Positions 17,749-25,926 of a stretch of DNA of 60,516 nt are shown in pieces. Each line of letters begins with the position of its first letter. The stretch's first letter is position 1. The notes beneath the pieces are model-generated. The model was not told the DNA's origin. It was given only the letters and a program-made list of their open reading frames with translations, and made no database searches. The DNA is from Hyphomicrobiales bacterium (lineage in GTDB: Bacteria; Pseudomonadota; Alphaproteobacteria; Rhizobiales; Rhizobiaceae): contig JAKDNM010000007.1 of the NCBI GenBank assembly GCA_030456445.1, forward strand, positions 1 to 60,516. Reading direction: 5' to 3'. A program made the translations under genes and the position numbers.

Positions 17749-18876
17749 CTAGGCGATCACCGCCATTTTCGATGTCTCGGTCGCCGACGTAAGCAGCTCG
17801 GCACCCTCCGCCTTGACCTCGAAGGTGTCCTCCACCGTATAGCGGCGCCCTGTTTCGTCCGTCAGGATCGGTTCAAGCGCGATCACCATCCCCGCCTCCA
17901 GAAGCATGTCGTTTCCACGATGCAGCATCGGATTGTCATGGCCGCCGAGAATCGACAGACTGTGCCCCACATGGTCGCGCCGGTAGCCGGAAATGCCGTT
18001 CGCGGCGTAATATTCGACGGCGGCGCGATAGACTTCTTTCGCGGCCATGCCCGCCCTCATCGCCGGGCCGATGGAATGGACGCAGCCGCGCACCCGGCCA
18101 TAGATTTCCGTCTGCCGCTCGTCCGGCCTGCCGACGACGGCCATGCGCGCAATGTCGCTGCCATAACCGTCGAACAGGCCACCGACATCGATCCGGACGA
18201 CGTCACCCGGATCGAGGCGCTTTGAAGGAGACGGATAGGGATGCGCGTGGCGGGCATTGTCGCCGACGGTCACGATGTTATGGCGCATCACCTGAGCGCC
18301 GCGATCATGCATTCCCTCGAGAATTGCGGTCGCCAGCGCACGTTCGCTCATACCCGGACGCATAGCCGCGAAAGCGTCAGCGACGGCATCCTCGGTTGCC
18401 CGGGACGCTTTCGCGATCAGCCCGATGTGCTCCGGCGACTTGACGGCCCGTGCCGCCTCAATGGCCCGATCCGAGGCGATGAGGCGCGCCTTCGGAAGCC
18501 GCGCGGCGAGTTCTTCGTAGAACTCCGTCATCAGGTATCTCTTCTCGACCCCGATCGTCGCCGAACCCAGCCCCTGTTCCTCCAGCAGCGATGCGAGCAA
18601 TTCGATCGGCGAGCGGTCGAACTCGGCGTAAGTCTCGATACGACCGACATGGCACTTCGCTTCCACCGCGCTCACTTCGTTCTGCGCACAGATCAGGAAG
18701 TCCGTTCCGTCGCGCACGAGTCCGCAGACTGACAAGCGCTCACGGATATTGTCCTGCAACGCGAACAGCGAGCCGGAGAGGTAGAAGACGTTCTCCATGC
18801 TGAACGCGAGGAGCGCGTCGAGACCGTCGCGCTCCATCTCCCTCAGCAGACGGGGATCGTTTCTAACGTTCGTCAT
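17749..18876 (-). CDS. M24 family metallopeptidase (Xaa-Pro peptidase-like), complete metal site
   Basis: This 375-residue protein has a creatinase-like N-terminal domain and a pita-bread C-terminal domain. The dinuclear metal ligands can all be seen: D230 and D241 in RIDVGGLFDGYGSDIAR, H305 in GHSLSI, E335 in ALEPI and E349 in VEDT. It should be an active aminopeptidase P or prolidase-type enzyme, or a related C-N hydrolase such as ectoine hydrolase. It lies between a peptide SBP and the permeases, 12 bp after a diverged paralogue, so the imported compound is its likely substrate. Confidence 0.88.
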   Translation of the reverse strand: MTNVRNDPRLLREMERDGLDALLAFSMENVFYLSGSLFALQDNIRERLSVCGLVRDGTDFLICAQNEVSAVEAKCHVGRIETYAEFDRSPIELLASLLEEQGLGSATIGVEKRYLMTEFYEELAARLPKARLIASDRAIEAARAVKSPEHIGLIAKASRATEDAVADAFAAMRPGMSERALATAILEGMHDRGAQVMRHNIVTVGDNARHAHPYPSPSKRLDPGDVVRIDVGGLFDGYGSDIARMAVVGRPDERQTEIYGRVRGCVHSIGPAMRAGMAAKEVYRAAVEYYAANGISGYRRDHVGHSLSILGGHDNPMLHRGNDMLLEAGMVIALEPILTDETGRRYTVEDTFEVKAEGAELLTSATETSKMAVIA

Positions 18877-18888
18877 GGATCCACTCCC

Positions 18889-20016
18889 TCAGATGACGAA
18901 GATTTCCTCGTTGTCGAAAGCATCGGAAAGGAGGACCGGGCCGCTGTCGGTGATGGCGACAAGATCCTCCATGTGGAGTCCCTTCTTGCCGACCCACCGC
19001 ACCCGGGTCTCAACTGTCGACACCATGCCGGGTTCGTAGGCGATGTCCTCGTAGGGGTTGATCATCGGGCGCTCGTGGCCCTCAAGGCCGATGCTGTGAC
19101 CGTTGTGGGCGTAAGGAAAGGGAATGCCGTGCTTCTCGTGAAGACGAGTCGCCTCCTCGAAAAGCTGTCGACCGCTGTTTCCCGGTCGCAGCATGTCGAT
19201 GATGCTGTGATGGATCTCGCGGAGCCGCTTCCACATCTCGACCTCGTCGGTGCTCGGCTTTCCGACCTTCGCAGTGCGCCCGACATTGGAGAGATAGTCG
19301 TTGTAGTGGCCACCGGAATCGGCCTTGACGATGTCGCCTTTCTCGACCCGGTAACCGCTCGGGCCGGCATGGGGATATCCCGTGTTCGGGCCGGCGTTGA
19401 TGTGGTTGAACGCAACGTCCTCAGCCCCCGACAACAGGATGTGGTCGGCCAACCGGCGCACAAGGCTCCATTCGTCCTCGCCGACCGTGACGGTAGCGTA
19501 GGTGGCGAGCATCGCCTTTTCTGTGCCACGAAAACCCTTCTGAAGAAGATCGCGTTCCTTTTCAGTCTTGCGCATGCGGACCTTGCGGAAAAGATTATCG
19601 CAGGCCTCGATCTTCAGATTGGGAAGCGCGTCGGTCAGTTCACGGACATACTCCGCGGCGAGATATTCAAGCTCGCAACCGATCCTCGCCGAGTCGAGCC
19701 CAAGTTCCTGGAGCACGTCGGCGGCCAGGCGCGTCGGCTTGGTCACGAATTCCTTGTAGCTGCGGATATCGGAAATCCAACTCTGCTGTCGGATATAGCC
19801 CTCTTCGACCTGGCACAGAACGAAGACCGGATCTCGACCCTTCGGCCATATGATCATCGCGAGGCGGTCGCGAATGCTGCGTTGTGTGGCGATCATCGCG
19901 TCGCCGGCATAACGCACATTCTCGGGCGAGACGGCGATGACGGCGTCGTAAGGGCTAGCTTCGATTGCGGCCTTGAGGCCGGCGACATCGCCGATGGCGT
20001 CTTGAAAGGATTTCAC
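18889..20016 (-). CDS. M24 family peptidase-like protein with one metal ligand replaced (Asp to Asn)
   Basis: This 375-residue paralogue of the next gene (17749-18876) has the same two-domain plan. D233 (VKADSGG), H307 (NGHSIGL), E336 (STVETRV) and E350 (HMEDLV) match metal ligands. The second aspartate of the motif is asparagine: N244 in YLSNVGR, where active M24 enzymes have SDxxR. The codon AAT is unambiguous in the sequence. It may bind a single metal, have a different chemistry (M24 relatives include creatinase and DddP), or act as a partner of its neighbour. The start is GTG with AAGGA upstream. Confidence 0.82.
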   Translation of the reverse strand: MKSFQDAIGDVAGLKAAIEASPYDAVIAVSPENVRYAGDAMIATQRSIRDRLAMIIWPKGRDPVFVLCQVEEGYIRQQSWISDIRSYKEFVTKPTRLAADVLQELGLDSARIGCELEYLAAEYVRELTDALPNLKIEACDNLFRKVRMRKTEKERDLLQKGFRGTEKAMLATYATVTVGEDEWSLVRRLADHILLSGAEDVAFNHINAGPNTGYPHAGPSGYRVEKGDIVKADSGGHYNDYLSNVGRTAKVGKPSTDEVEMWKRLREIHHSIIDMLRPGNSGRQLFEEATRLHEKHGIPFPYAHNGHSIGLEGHERPMINPYEDIAYEPGMVSTVETRVRWVGKKGLHMEDLVAITDSGPVLLSDAFDNEEIFVI

Positions 20017-20081
20017 GGATTACGGGTCCTTTGCTCGATCGTGTTGATGCGTCAGGAAAATTGGACCGCGGCCGGCCCTCG

Positions 20082-21602
20082 TCAGCCGAGCTTTGCGTCG
20101 GCCAATCTCTGGATCTTGTCGGATGGCGGCAGCCAATCTGTCAGTCCCTTCGCCGCTCCGTAGATCGACGGCAGGCCGAAGAGGAAGATCGATGGCGCCT
20201 CCTCGTGCATCAGCGCCATCATTCGGTGATACGCCTTCAAGCGCGCATTCTCGTCGACCGTCGAACGCGCCTCGACAAAGAGCTTCTCGTATTCGTCGCT
20301 GTGCCAGAAGGACCGGCCGCTCGCTTCAGTAAACCACACGGTCGCGAAGTCGGCGTCACCGAGACTGTACCAGCCGACCATGTGGATCGGACCCATGTCG
20401 TGTGCGGAGGTCATCTTCGAGAAGACACCCTGCTCAACGACGTTGACGGTCGTCTTAACGCCGACCTCCCCCAGCATCGCGGCACAAACGTTGCAAATAT
20501 CCACATCGGCAAGGTATTTGCCAGACCGCGTGGTTATCGACGTCTCGAACCCGTCTCCATGACCCGCTTCTTCGAGCAGAGCTTTAGCCTTACCGGGATC
20601 ATAGGGATAAAATGAGAGATCGGGGTTGAAGCCAAAGGTATTCGACGTCAGCATCTGCCCCTGCAGGACAGTTCCATTGCCCATCAACAGGCGCTTCAGA
20701 ATCTTTTCCTTATCGATCGCGTAGTTGAGCGCCTGACGGACGCGCTTGTCGTCGAATGGCGGCTTCGTAGTGTCGAAGGTCAGCAGGAGACCGACGGTCG
20801 ATTCCACCGAAAGGACTTCCGCATTGTCCGACTGCTCGACGCTCGGCTGAAGATCGACCGGCAGTTCCTCGACGATCTGCGCTTCGCCTGCCAACAGGGC
20901 CGCCACACGCGTCGAGCCTTCGGGGATCTGACGCAGCACGAGCCGGCCGCTCGGCGGCTTGCCGTCCCAATAGCCGTCGAAGGCGGTCAGGCTGTACCGA
21001 TCGCCCGGCACCCACTCCTCAAACTTGAAGGGCCCGGTACCGACCGGATGCGCGGTCATGCCCTCGCGGCCGACCTTCTCGACGTAATGCTTGGGCTCGA
21101 TCGGGATGTCCGACAGGCCACGCGTCAGCGTCGGGAACGGACCTTTGGTATGGATCAGCACGGTGGTGTTGTCGACGATCTCCGTCTTCTCGACCTGGCT
21201 GATGCGCGCTTTCGTGCCGTAGAGGGAATCGGGGGCAAGGATGTAGTCGAGCGTGAACTTGACGTCCTCGGCGGTGAACGGCTTGCCGTCATGGAACTTC
21301 ACGTCCTTGCGCAGTTCGAAACGCCAGACATTGTCCCCGACGGCTTCCCACTTTACAGCAAGTCCGGGCTTCAGATTGCCCTCATCATCGCGCAGCACGA
21401 GCGGCGTCATGGTCTGCAGCATGAGGTTTTCCGCGGAGAAGCTGCTCATGCCCATCAGGAGAGAGTCGGGCAGTCCTTGGACGCCGACGACCAGCGAGTT
21501 TTCCTGGGCATAAACTACGCGCGGCACGGTGGTTGCTATTCCAAGCGCCACGCCGCTCTTCAAGAGGCTGCGACGGCTGATCGCTGACCATATGTTCTGC
21601 AT
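20082..21602 (-). CDS. Peptide ABC transporter substrate-binding protein (SBP family 5), Tat-type signal
   Basis: This 506-residue protein has a twin-arginine leader SRRSLLKSGVALGIATTV (residues 9-26). SBP_bac_5 signatures follow: LRKDVKFHDGKPFTAEDVKF, HPVGTGPFKFEEW and DDKRVRQALNYAIDKEKIL. It is the first gene of the second operon, 58 bp downstream of the GntR stop, and precedes the two M24 genes. The start has AAAGGGAACAG upstream. It is only distantly similar to the SBP at 8663, so the two importers probably take different ligands. Confidence 0.92.
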   Translation of the reverse strand: MQNIWSAISRRSLLKSGVALGIATTVPRVVYAQENSLVVGVQGLPDSLLMGMSSFSAENLMLQTMTPLVLRDDEGNLKPGLAVKWEAVGDNVWRFELRKDVKFHDGKPFTAEDVKFTLDYILAPDSLYGTKARISQVEKTEIVDNTTVLIHTKGPFPTLTRGLSDIPIEPKHYVEKVGREGMTAHPVGTGPFKFEEWVPGDRYSLTAFDGYWDGKPPSGRLVLRQIPEGSTRVAALLAGEAQIVEELPVDLQPSVEQSDNAEVLSVESTVGLLLTFDTTKPPFDDKRVRQALNYAIDKEKILKRLLMGNGTVLQGQMLTSNTFGFNPDLSFYPYDPGKAKALLEEAGHGDGFETSITTRSGKYLADVDICNVCAAMLGEVGVKTTVNVVEQGVFSKMTSAHDMGPIHMVGWYSLGDADFATVWFTEASGRSFWHSDEYEKLFVEARSTVDENARLKAYHRMMALMHEEAPSIFLFGLPSIYGAAKGLTDWLPPSDKIQRLADAKLG

Positions 21603-21659
21603 CGCTCTGTTCCCTTTATTGAAGTGATGCTTGGCGGCTGGACGTGTGCTCCCTTTTCG

Positions 21660-22406
21660 TCAGGAGCGTCCACGTGCCGGCCGAACCGCGTTCCTTTCCT
21701 TCTTTCTAGATTCATGCGCGGCGAAAGTCGCTTCCATCACTCTTTGACCGTTGCGGACATGCAGCGCGGAAAGCATGGAAGCGCGCTCGTCGTCGCGCCC
21801 GTTCACAGCCTCGAAAATCGCCACTATCTCCGCGGCTGCTTCCCGCCCTCTTCCCGGCTCGTTCAACGTCACGGTACGCAGCAACTGGATGCGATTGTGC
21901 AATAGGCGCAGCATCTGCCCGAGCACCGCGTTTCCGCAGCCGCTGACGAGCACTTCGTAGAAATCGTTCTTTGCACGGCGCAGAGCCAATGGGTCACCAC
22001 ATTCCTGAGCAACCTGTACAGCGCGCGTTCGAGCCTCGAGCTTTGCCATCGACGTCTCGTTGGCGCTGCGGGCGAAATTTTCTGCCGCCATCGCCTCGAG
22101 CCTAGCGCGCACCTCATATGTCTCACGCGCGTCGTCTATTGAGAGTTCGGAAACGACGGTGCCGCGACCCGGCACGTTGCTCAGGAGACCTTCGGCGTAA
22201 AGCTGGCGGAACGCCTCACGCAGCAACGGGCGACTTACACCAAGGCGCTCACAGAGATCCCGTTCAACCAGACGATCGCCAGGCGTCAGCCTGCCTTCGG
22301 AAATCATCTCGCGCAGCCCATCCTCCACCTGCCGGCGTATCGGCGCGGGCATGCGCATGAGCGCGAACGGCTTCACAGTGGCTTTTTGGTCAGACCGTCT
22401 GTCCAT
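21660..22406 (-). CDS. GntR-family regulator, FadR/FCD subfamily
   Basis: This 248-residue protein has an N-terminal winged helix (PGDRLVERDLCERLGVSRPL, then LREAFRQLYAEGLL, GRGTVVSEL). The all-helical FCD effector domain (YEVRARLEAMAAENFAR...KNDFYEVLVSGCGN...IQLLR) follows. Acidic and histidine residues for metal/carboxylate binding occur late in the domain (LHVRNGQ). It lies just upstream of and in line with the second peptide importer operon and most likely controls it; effectors of this subfamily are usually carboxylic or amino acids. Confidence 0.9.
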   Translation of the reverse strand: MDRRSDQKATVKPFALMRMPAPIRRQVEDGLREMISEGRLTPGDRLVERDLCERLGVSRPLLREAFRQLYAEGLLSNVPGRGTVVSELSIDDARETYEVRARLEAMAAENFARSANETSMAKLEARTRAVQVAQECGDPLALRRAKNDFYEVLVSGCGNAVLGQMLRLLHNRIQLLRTVTLNEPGRGREAAAEIVAIFEAVNGRDDERASMLSALHVRNGQRVMEATFAAHESRKKERNAVRPARGRS

Positions 22407-22481
22407 TTGGCCACGCTAGCGCGTATGGCGAGGGCTGTCCATAGGTATTGTCTGGGATTGCAGAGAAGAGGAGAGGCGGGG

Positions 22482-22544
22482 TGCCTGCTGCGGCATCTGA
22501 CGATCGAGCGGCCGGATCAGGTCTGGTCCGCGGATGTGACCTAT
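22482..22544 (+). pseudogene. IS3-family transposase remnant
   Basis: An in-frame stretch of 21 codons translates to LLRHLTIERPDQVWSADVTY. This is the characteristic junction of IS3-family OrfB that leads into the integrase core; the D of ADVTY is the first catalytic Asp of the DDE triad. Homology stops abruptly on both sides, so only a scar remains. It separates the peptide locus from the chorismate cluster and may mark a past insertion or rearrangement. Confidence 0.65.
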
Positions 22545-22632
22545 AGAGCAACGCTCCAAGCCAGATCGTTTGCCATCTGCCGGTGCTGACATGGCCGGGA
22601 CCTTCCAGAGCCCCGGTAATGTCGACCCTTCG

Positions 22633-24741
22633 TCAGGAATGGTTCGATTGAGACAGGCGCTCCTGGAAACGCTGGAGAAGCTGAAGGAACATTTTTGGCC
22701 GCGAAAGCACGGATTGGGGCTGGAACAACAGGCCCGCAGCGGCTGCAGTACGATGCTCGATCGCGAGGGCCGCTCCATCATCATCGATCCAGACAGCATG
22801 CAGGTCCGGAGCCCCGTCGGCATCGCTTAGCATTTTCCGGCAATAAACGCCGACCTGTCCGCCATTCGCGGAAACAGGCGGTATGAGATGTCCTGGCACG
22901 CCCTGTTTCACGTTGCAACGCACTCCGTGCCTGGGCTGGTCGATGACCATCGAGCGCGCACCGTAATGCTCAGCCAGGGCGAGCATGCCGTGGCCGAGGC
23001 CGATCACCGCGCCGCCTTGTGCCAGGATCTGCGACACCAGTTCCTTTGCCGATTGAAGCGAAGGATCGTCAAGTCCCGGAGCAAGAACCGCGATCCGGCT
23101 TTTCCATTTCATTGAGCCTGCGGTTGCGTGGTCGATAACACTGCAGCGCACGCCCCGCGACGATAACAAACCGGACAGATAGCCAAGAAACGGGCCGCCA
23201 AGATCGACGATCACGACTTGCAGCATGGTCGCCGTTTCGGGGGCTATCGCCGCTGCGCTTGTCTCGTCAGTATGGCCGCCGCCGACGACCTTGAACATCG
23301 CCGCGGCTTTGGCGAAGATTTCCCCCTCCTCTTCTTCAGGGCTGGAATTGTGCAGCAGGCTCGCCCCGACGCGTATCTCTGCGATACTTCCGCTAAGGCG
23401 CATCGCGCGCAAGATAATGCCGGTGTCGATGTTTCCGTCGAAACCGAGGCGGCCAATCGCTCCCCCGTACCACCGGCGAGGGGTACCCTCGCGCGCCTCG
23501 ATAAACTCGAGCGCTTCCTTGCGCGGCGCCCCGACCAGTGTTGCGGCCCAAAGATGCGCGCTGAAAGCGTCCAACGCATCGAAGGGCTCTGCCAATGTGC
23601 CGCGAATATGATCGACCGTATGGATGACATGGCTGTAGAGTTCGATCTGGCGGCGGCCGACCAGTTCGATGGAGAGCGGATCACAGATCTTCGCCTTGTC
23701 GTCGAAGTCGAGATCGCTGCACATCGTCAATTCGGCATCCACCTTGCGCGAGCTCAGAAGATCCAGGATTCGGTCGGCGTCCTCGAAAGCGTCAGCGCCC
23801 CGGCGGACCGTACCCGCGATCGGACAGGTCTCCACGACCCTGCCGGTAACGCGAACGAACATCTCGGGTGAGGCCCCGATGATATGTTCGTTTCCGAAAT
23901 TTGCCAGAAAGCAGTATGGGCTGGGGTTGATTTCCTCCAGCTTGCCGAAGATGTCAGACGGCAGCATATCAGTCTGCCGGAAAAACGATTTCGAACCAAC
24001 GACTTCGAAGAGCAGGCCGTTCGCGCACGCATCGACCGCGTCGGACACTATGCTTTTATAGTCGATCTCATCGGCTGGCGGTTCCTTCGCTTCGGTTTCC
24101 GCTTGGGAAATTTCCGCAACAAATCCGGCTTGCCGATTTGGGCTCGACTTGTCCGCGAAGCGGAATTCGTAGTCGTATGTCACCGACTTTGCGAAATCGG
24201 CGCCCTCGCATACGGAGATACTGTCAGGGATATAAAGAACAATGTCGCTTTGATCGATGTCACGTGGCTGCTGAAAATCAATTTTATATTTTCGAAGCGC
24301 CATATCGTGCCCGAATGCGCCGAAAAATCCCCAATGATCTTCATCGGCGTTGAAAAGTCCGGAAATAATAGTGCGGATTATCGGGAGAGGATCGCCTACA
24401 TCGTCCAGAAGAAGCGCCCTGCGGCTGAAAGAGAGACGGTCGAATTTCGACGAGAGCACGGTGCCGATCGCAGCGATCAGGACTTCCCCACTGTCGTTCA
24501 GGGCATCAAGCCTTATCTCTCCATTCCGCAAGCATAGCTTGATGGAAGGCCGCGTGAAACCGATCCACTTCGGCCGGTATCTTCCGGGATAAGTTGTGCG
24601 GCATGAAAGGAGCACCCCTTCCGCGGAATCAAGTTCCCGTCTGATACGATCATATTCACCGGTCGGCCTCCGCACCCGGCGAGTGAGCTCGACGCCGCAT
24701 GGAAGTAAAAATGTATCGATCGCGTCGTCTCGTTGCGCCAT
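22633..24741 (-). CDS. TrpE-TrpG fusion-type protein with degenerate glutaminase domain
   Basis: This 702-residue protein is shaped like the fused anthranilate synthase of rhizobia. The synthase half keeps ASPEMFVRV, ETCPIAGTVRRG, AELTMCSDLDFDDKAKIC, GRRQIELYSHVIHTVDH, LVGAPRKEALEFI, WYGGAIG and the EEEEGEIFAKA end. The C-terminal class I amidotransferase half has lost its triad: the nucleophile motif GxCxGxQ reads GLGHGML (near 581), and FHPES reads FQPQS (near 671-675). Glutamine-derived ammonia is therefore unlikely; free NH3, another nucleophile or another partner must serve. It lies 87 bp after the amino-acid permeases in the same orientation. Start: ATG at 24741 after GAGG; TTG at 24747 is possible. 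It may make anthranilate, ADIC or isochorismate-like products. Confidence 0.85.
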   Translation of the reverse strand: MAQRDDAIDTFLLPCGVELTRRVRRPTGEYDRIRRELDSAEGVLLSCRTTYPGRYRPKWIGFTRPSIKLCLRNGEIRLDALNDSGEVLIAAIGTVLSSKFDRLSFSRRALLLDDVGDPLPIIRTIISGLFNADEDHWGFFGAFGHDMALRKYKIDFQQPRDIDQSDIVLYIPDSISVCEGADFAKSVTYDYEFRFADKSSPNRQAGFVAEISQAETEAKEPPADEIDYKSIVSDAVDACANGLLFEVVGSKSFFRQTDMLPSDIFGKLEEINPSPYCFLANFGNEHIIGASPEMFVRVTGRVVETCPIAGTVRRGADAFEDADRILDLLSSRKVDAELTMCSDLDFDDKAKICDPLSIELVGRRQIELYSHVIHTVDHIRGTLAEPFDALDAFSAHLWAATLVGAPRKEALEFIEAREGTPRRWYGGAIGRLGFDGNIDTGIILRAMRLSGSIAEIRVGASLLHNSSPEEEEGEIFAKAAAMFKVVGGGHTDETSAAAIAPETATMLQVVIVDLGGPFLGYLSGLLSSRGVRCSVIDHATAGSMKWKSRIAVLAPGLDDPSLQSAKELVSQILAQGGAVIGLGHGMLALAEHYGARSMVIDQPRHGVRCNVKQGVPGHLIPPVSANGGQVGVYCRKMLSDADGAPDLHAVWIDDDGAALAIEHRTAAAAGLLFQPQSVLSRPKMFLQLLQRFQERLSQSNHS

Positions 24742-24828
24742 CTTCAAACATCCTCATTATCTACCGATTGACACCCGCAAGAAACATAGGAAAGAATAAA
24801 CTGTAATTACATCATGAAATATAGTAAT

Positions 24829-25926
24829 TTATCTATTTCTTTTGTTGAAATTTATCTCGATCCTGTGTCCAATAACATTTAGTCCAAAGCATATCATAAA
24901 ATATATAATCCCTGCGAAGAAGTATCCTTCCCAGAGCACGTTCCCCCATGTCACGTCTCCGATCGCGAGCTGGGTTGATCCCAGGAGATCGTGAACGCCA
25001 ACGAGGATCACCAGCGATGTATCCTTGACCAGAGCCACCATCGTGTTGATCAGACCAGGCAGCGAAATTGTCAGCGCTTGCGGAAAGACGACAAGCTTTT
25101 GCGTGTTCCAGTGCGACATGCCCAGGGCATATGCGGCTTCGCGTGTCCCGGTAGGAACCGCATCCAACCCGGCACGAATGGCCTCGGCCATGTAGGAAGA
25201 CGTGTACAGGCAAATCCCCACCATAATTCGCAAGAAAAGATCGGCGCCTGCCCCCGAAGGGAGGAAGAGCGGTAGCAGGATCACGGCGACGAACAGGATT
25301 GCGATCAGCGGCACTCCGCGCATGAATTCCACGTAAACCGACGAGATTGCGCGAATGACCGGCCGTTTCGATCGACGCCCCATGGCAAGAAGGCCGCCAA
25401 AGCAAAACGAGATGCCCACTCCGATGCTGAACAGCAGCAATGTCAGCGAAAGCCCGCCCCACTTCTCCACCGCGACCGGAGTCATCCACGGGAGCCGCCC
25501 TCCAAAAGCGTTGAAGCTCAGAAAGGTCGACAGAAAATAGATGGCTACGGCCAATGCGATTTGATACCGGCGTGCCAGTCGGAACGCGCCCAACAGGCCC
25601 AACGCCGACAAGATCATTGAAATGTCGACCTGCCATCTCAGTTCCAGCGGGTAGAAGCCATATCCAAGCTGCCCGGCCTTTTGGGAGATGAATACCCAGC
25701 AGGCGCCGGCGCGCCGGCAATCCGTCGGAGCTGTGCCGATGAAGTCCGCGTTGAAAACCGCCCATCGGAGGAAGGGGATCCCCGCGCCGATCAGTATGAT
25801 CAGGGCGAGGATGGTCACCGCGCCCGTGCGGCGGTCGGCGAAGCTTCGCCTCACGAATTCCAGAGCGGAAATCCGCAGCCGCTCCTTGTAGCGGCCGGCG
25901 ATCGACGTGCCAGCTTGAACGGTCAT
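24829..25926 (-). CDS. Polar amino-acid ABC transporter permease, AapM type
   Basis: This 365-residue inner-membrane protein of the HisMQ/AapM family has a long N-terminal extension with a helix (VTILALIILIGAGIPFLRW). An AapM-like KAGQLGYGFYPLELRWQVD segment follows. The permease core is YVEFMRGVPLIAILFVAVIL...TSSYMAEAIRAGLDAVPTGT..EAAYALGMS. It overlaps the AapQ-type gene by 4 bp. No AapP-type ATPase is encoded in the window, so the motor must be supplied from elsewhere. Confidence 0.88.
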   Translation of the reverse strand: MTVQAGTSIAGRYKERLRISALEFVRRSFADRRTGAVTILALIILIGAGIPFLRWAVFNADFIGTAPTDCRRAGACWVFISQKAGQLGYGFYPLELRWQVDISMILSALGLLGAFRLARRYQIALAVAIYFLSTFLSFNAFGGRLPWMTPVAVEKWGGLSLTLLLFSIGVGISFCFGGLLAMGRRSKRPVIRAISSVYVEFMRGVPLIAILFVAVILLPLFLPSGAGADLFLRIMVGICLYTSSYMAEAIRAGLDAVPTGTREAAYALGMSHWNTQKLVVFPQALTISLPGLINTMVALVKDTSLVILVGVHDLLGSTQLAIGDVTWGNVLWEGYFFAGIIYFMICFGLNVIGHRIEINFNKRNR

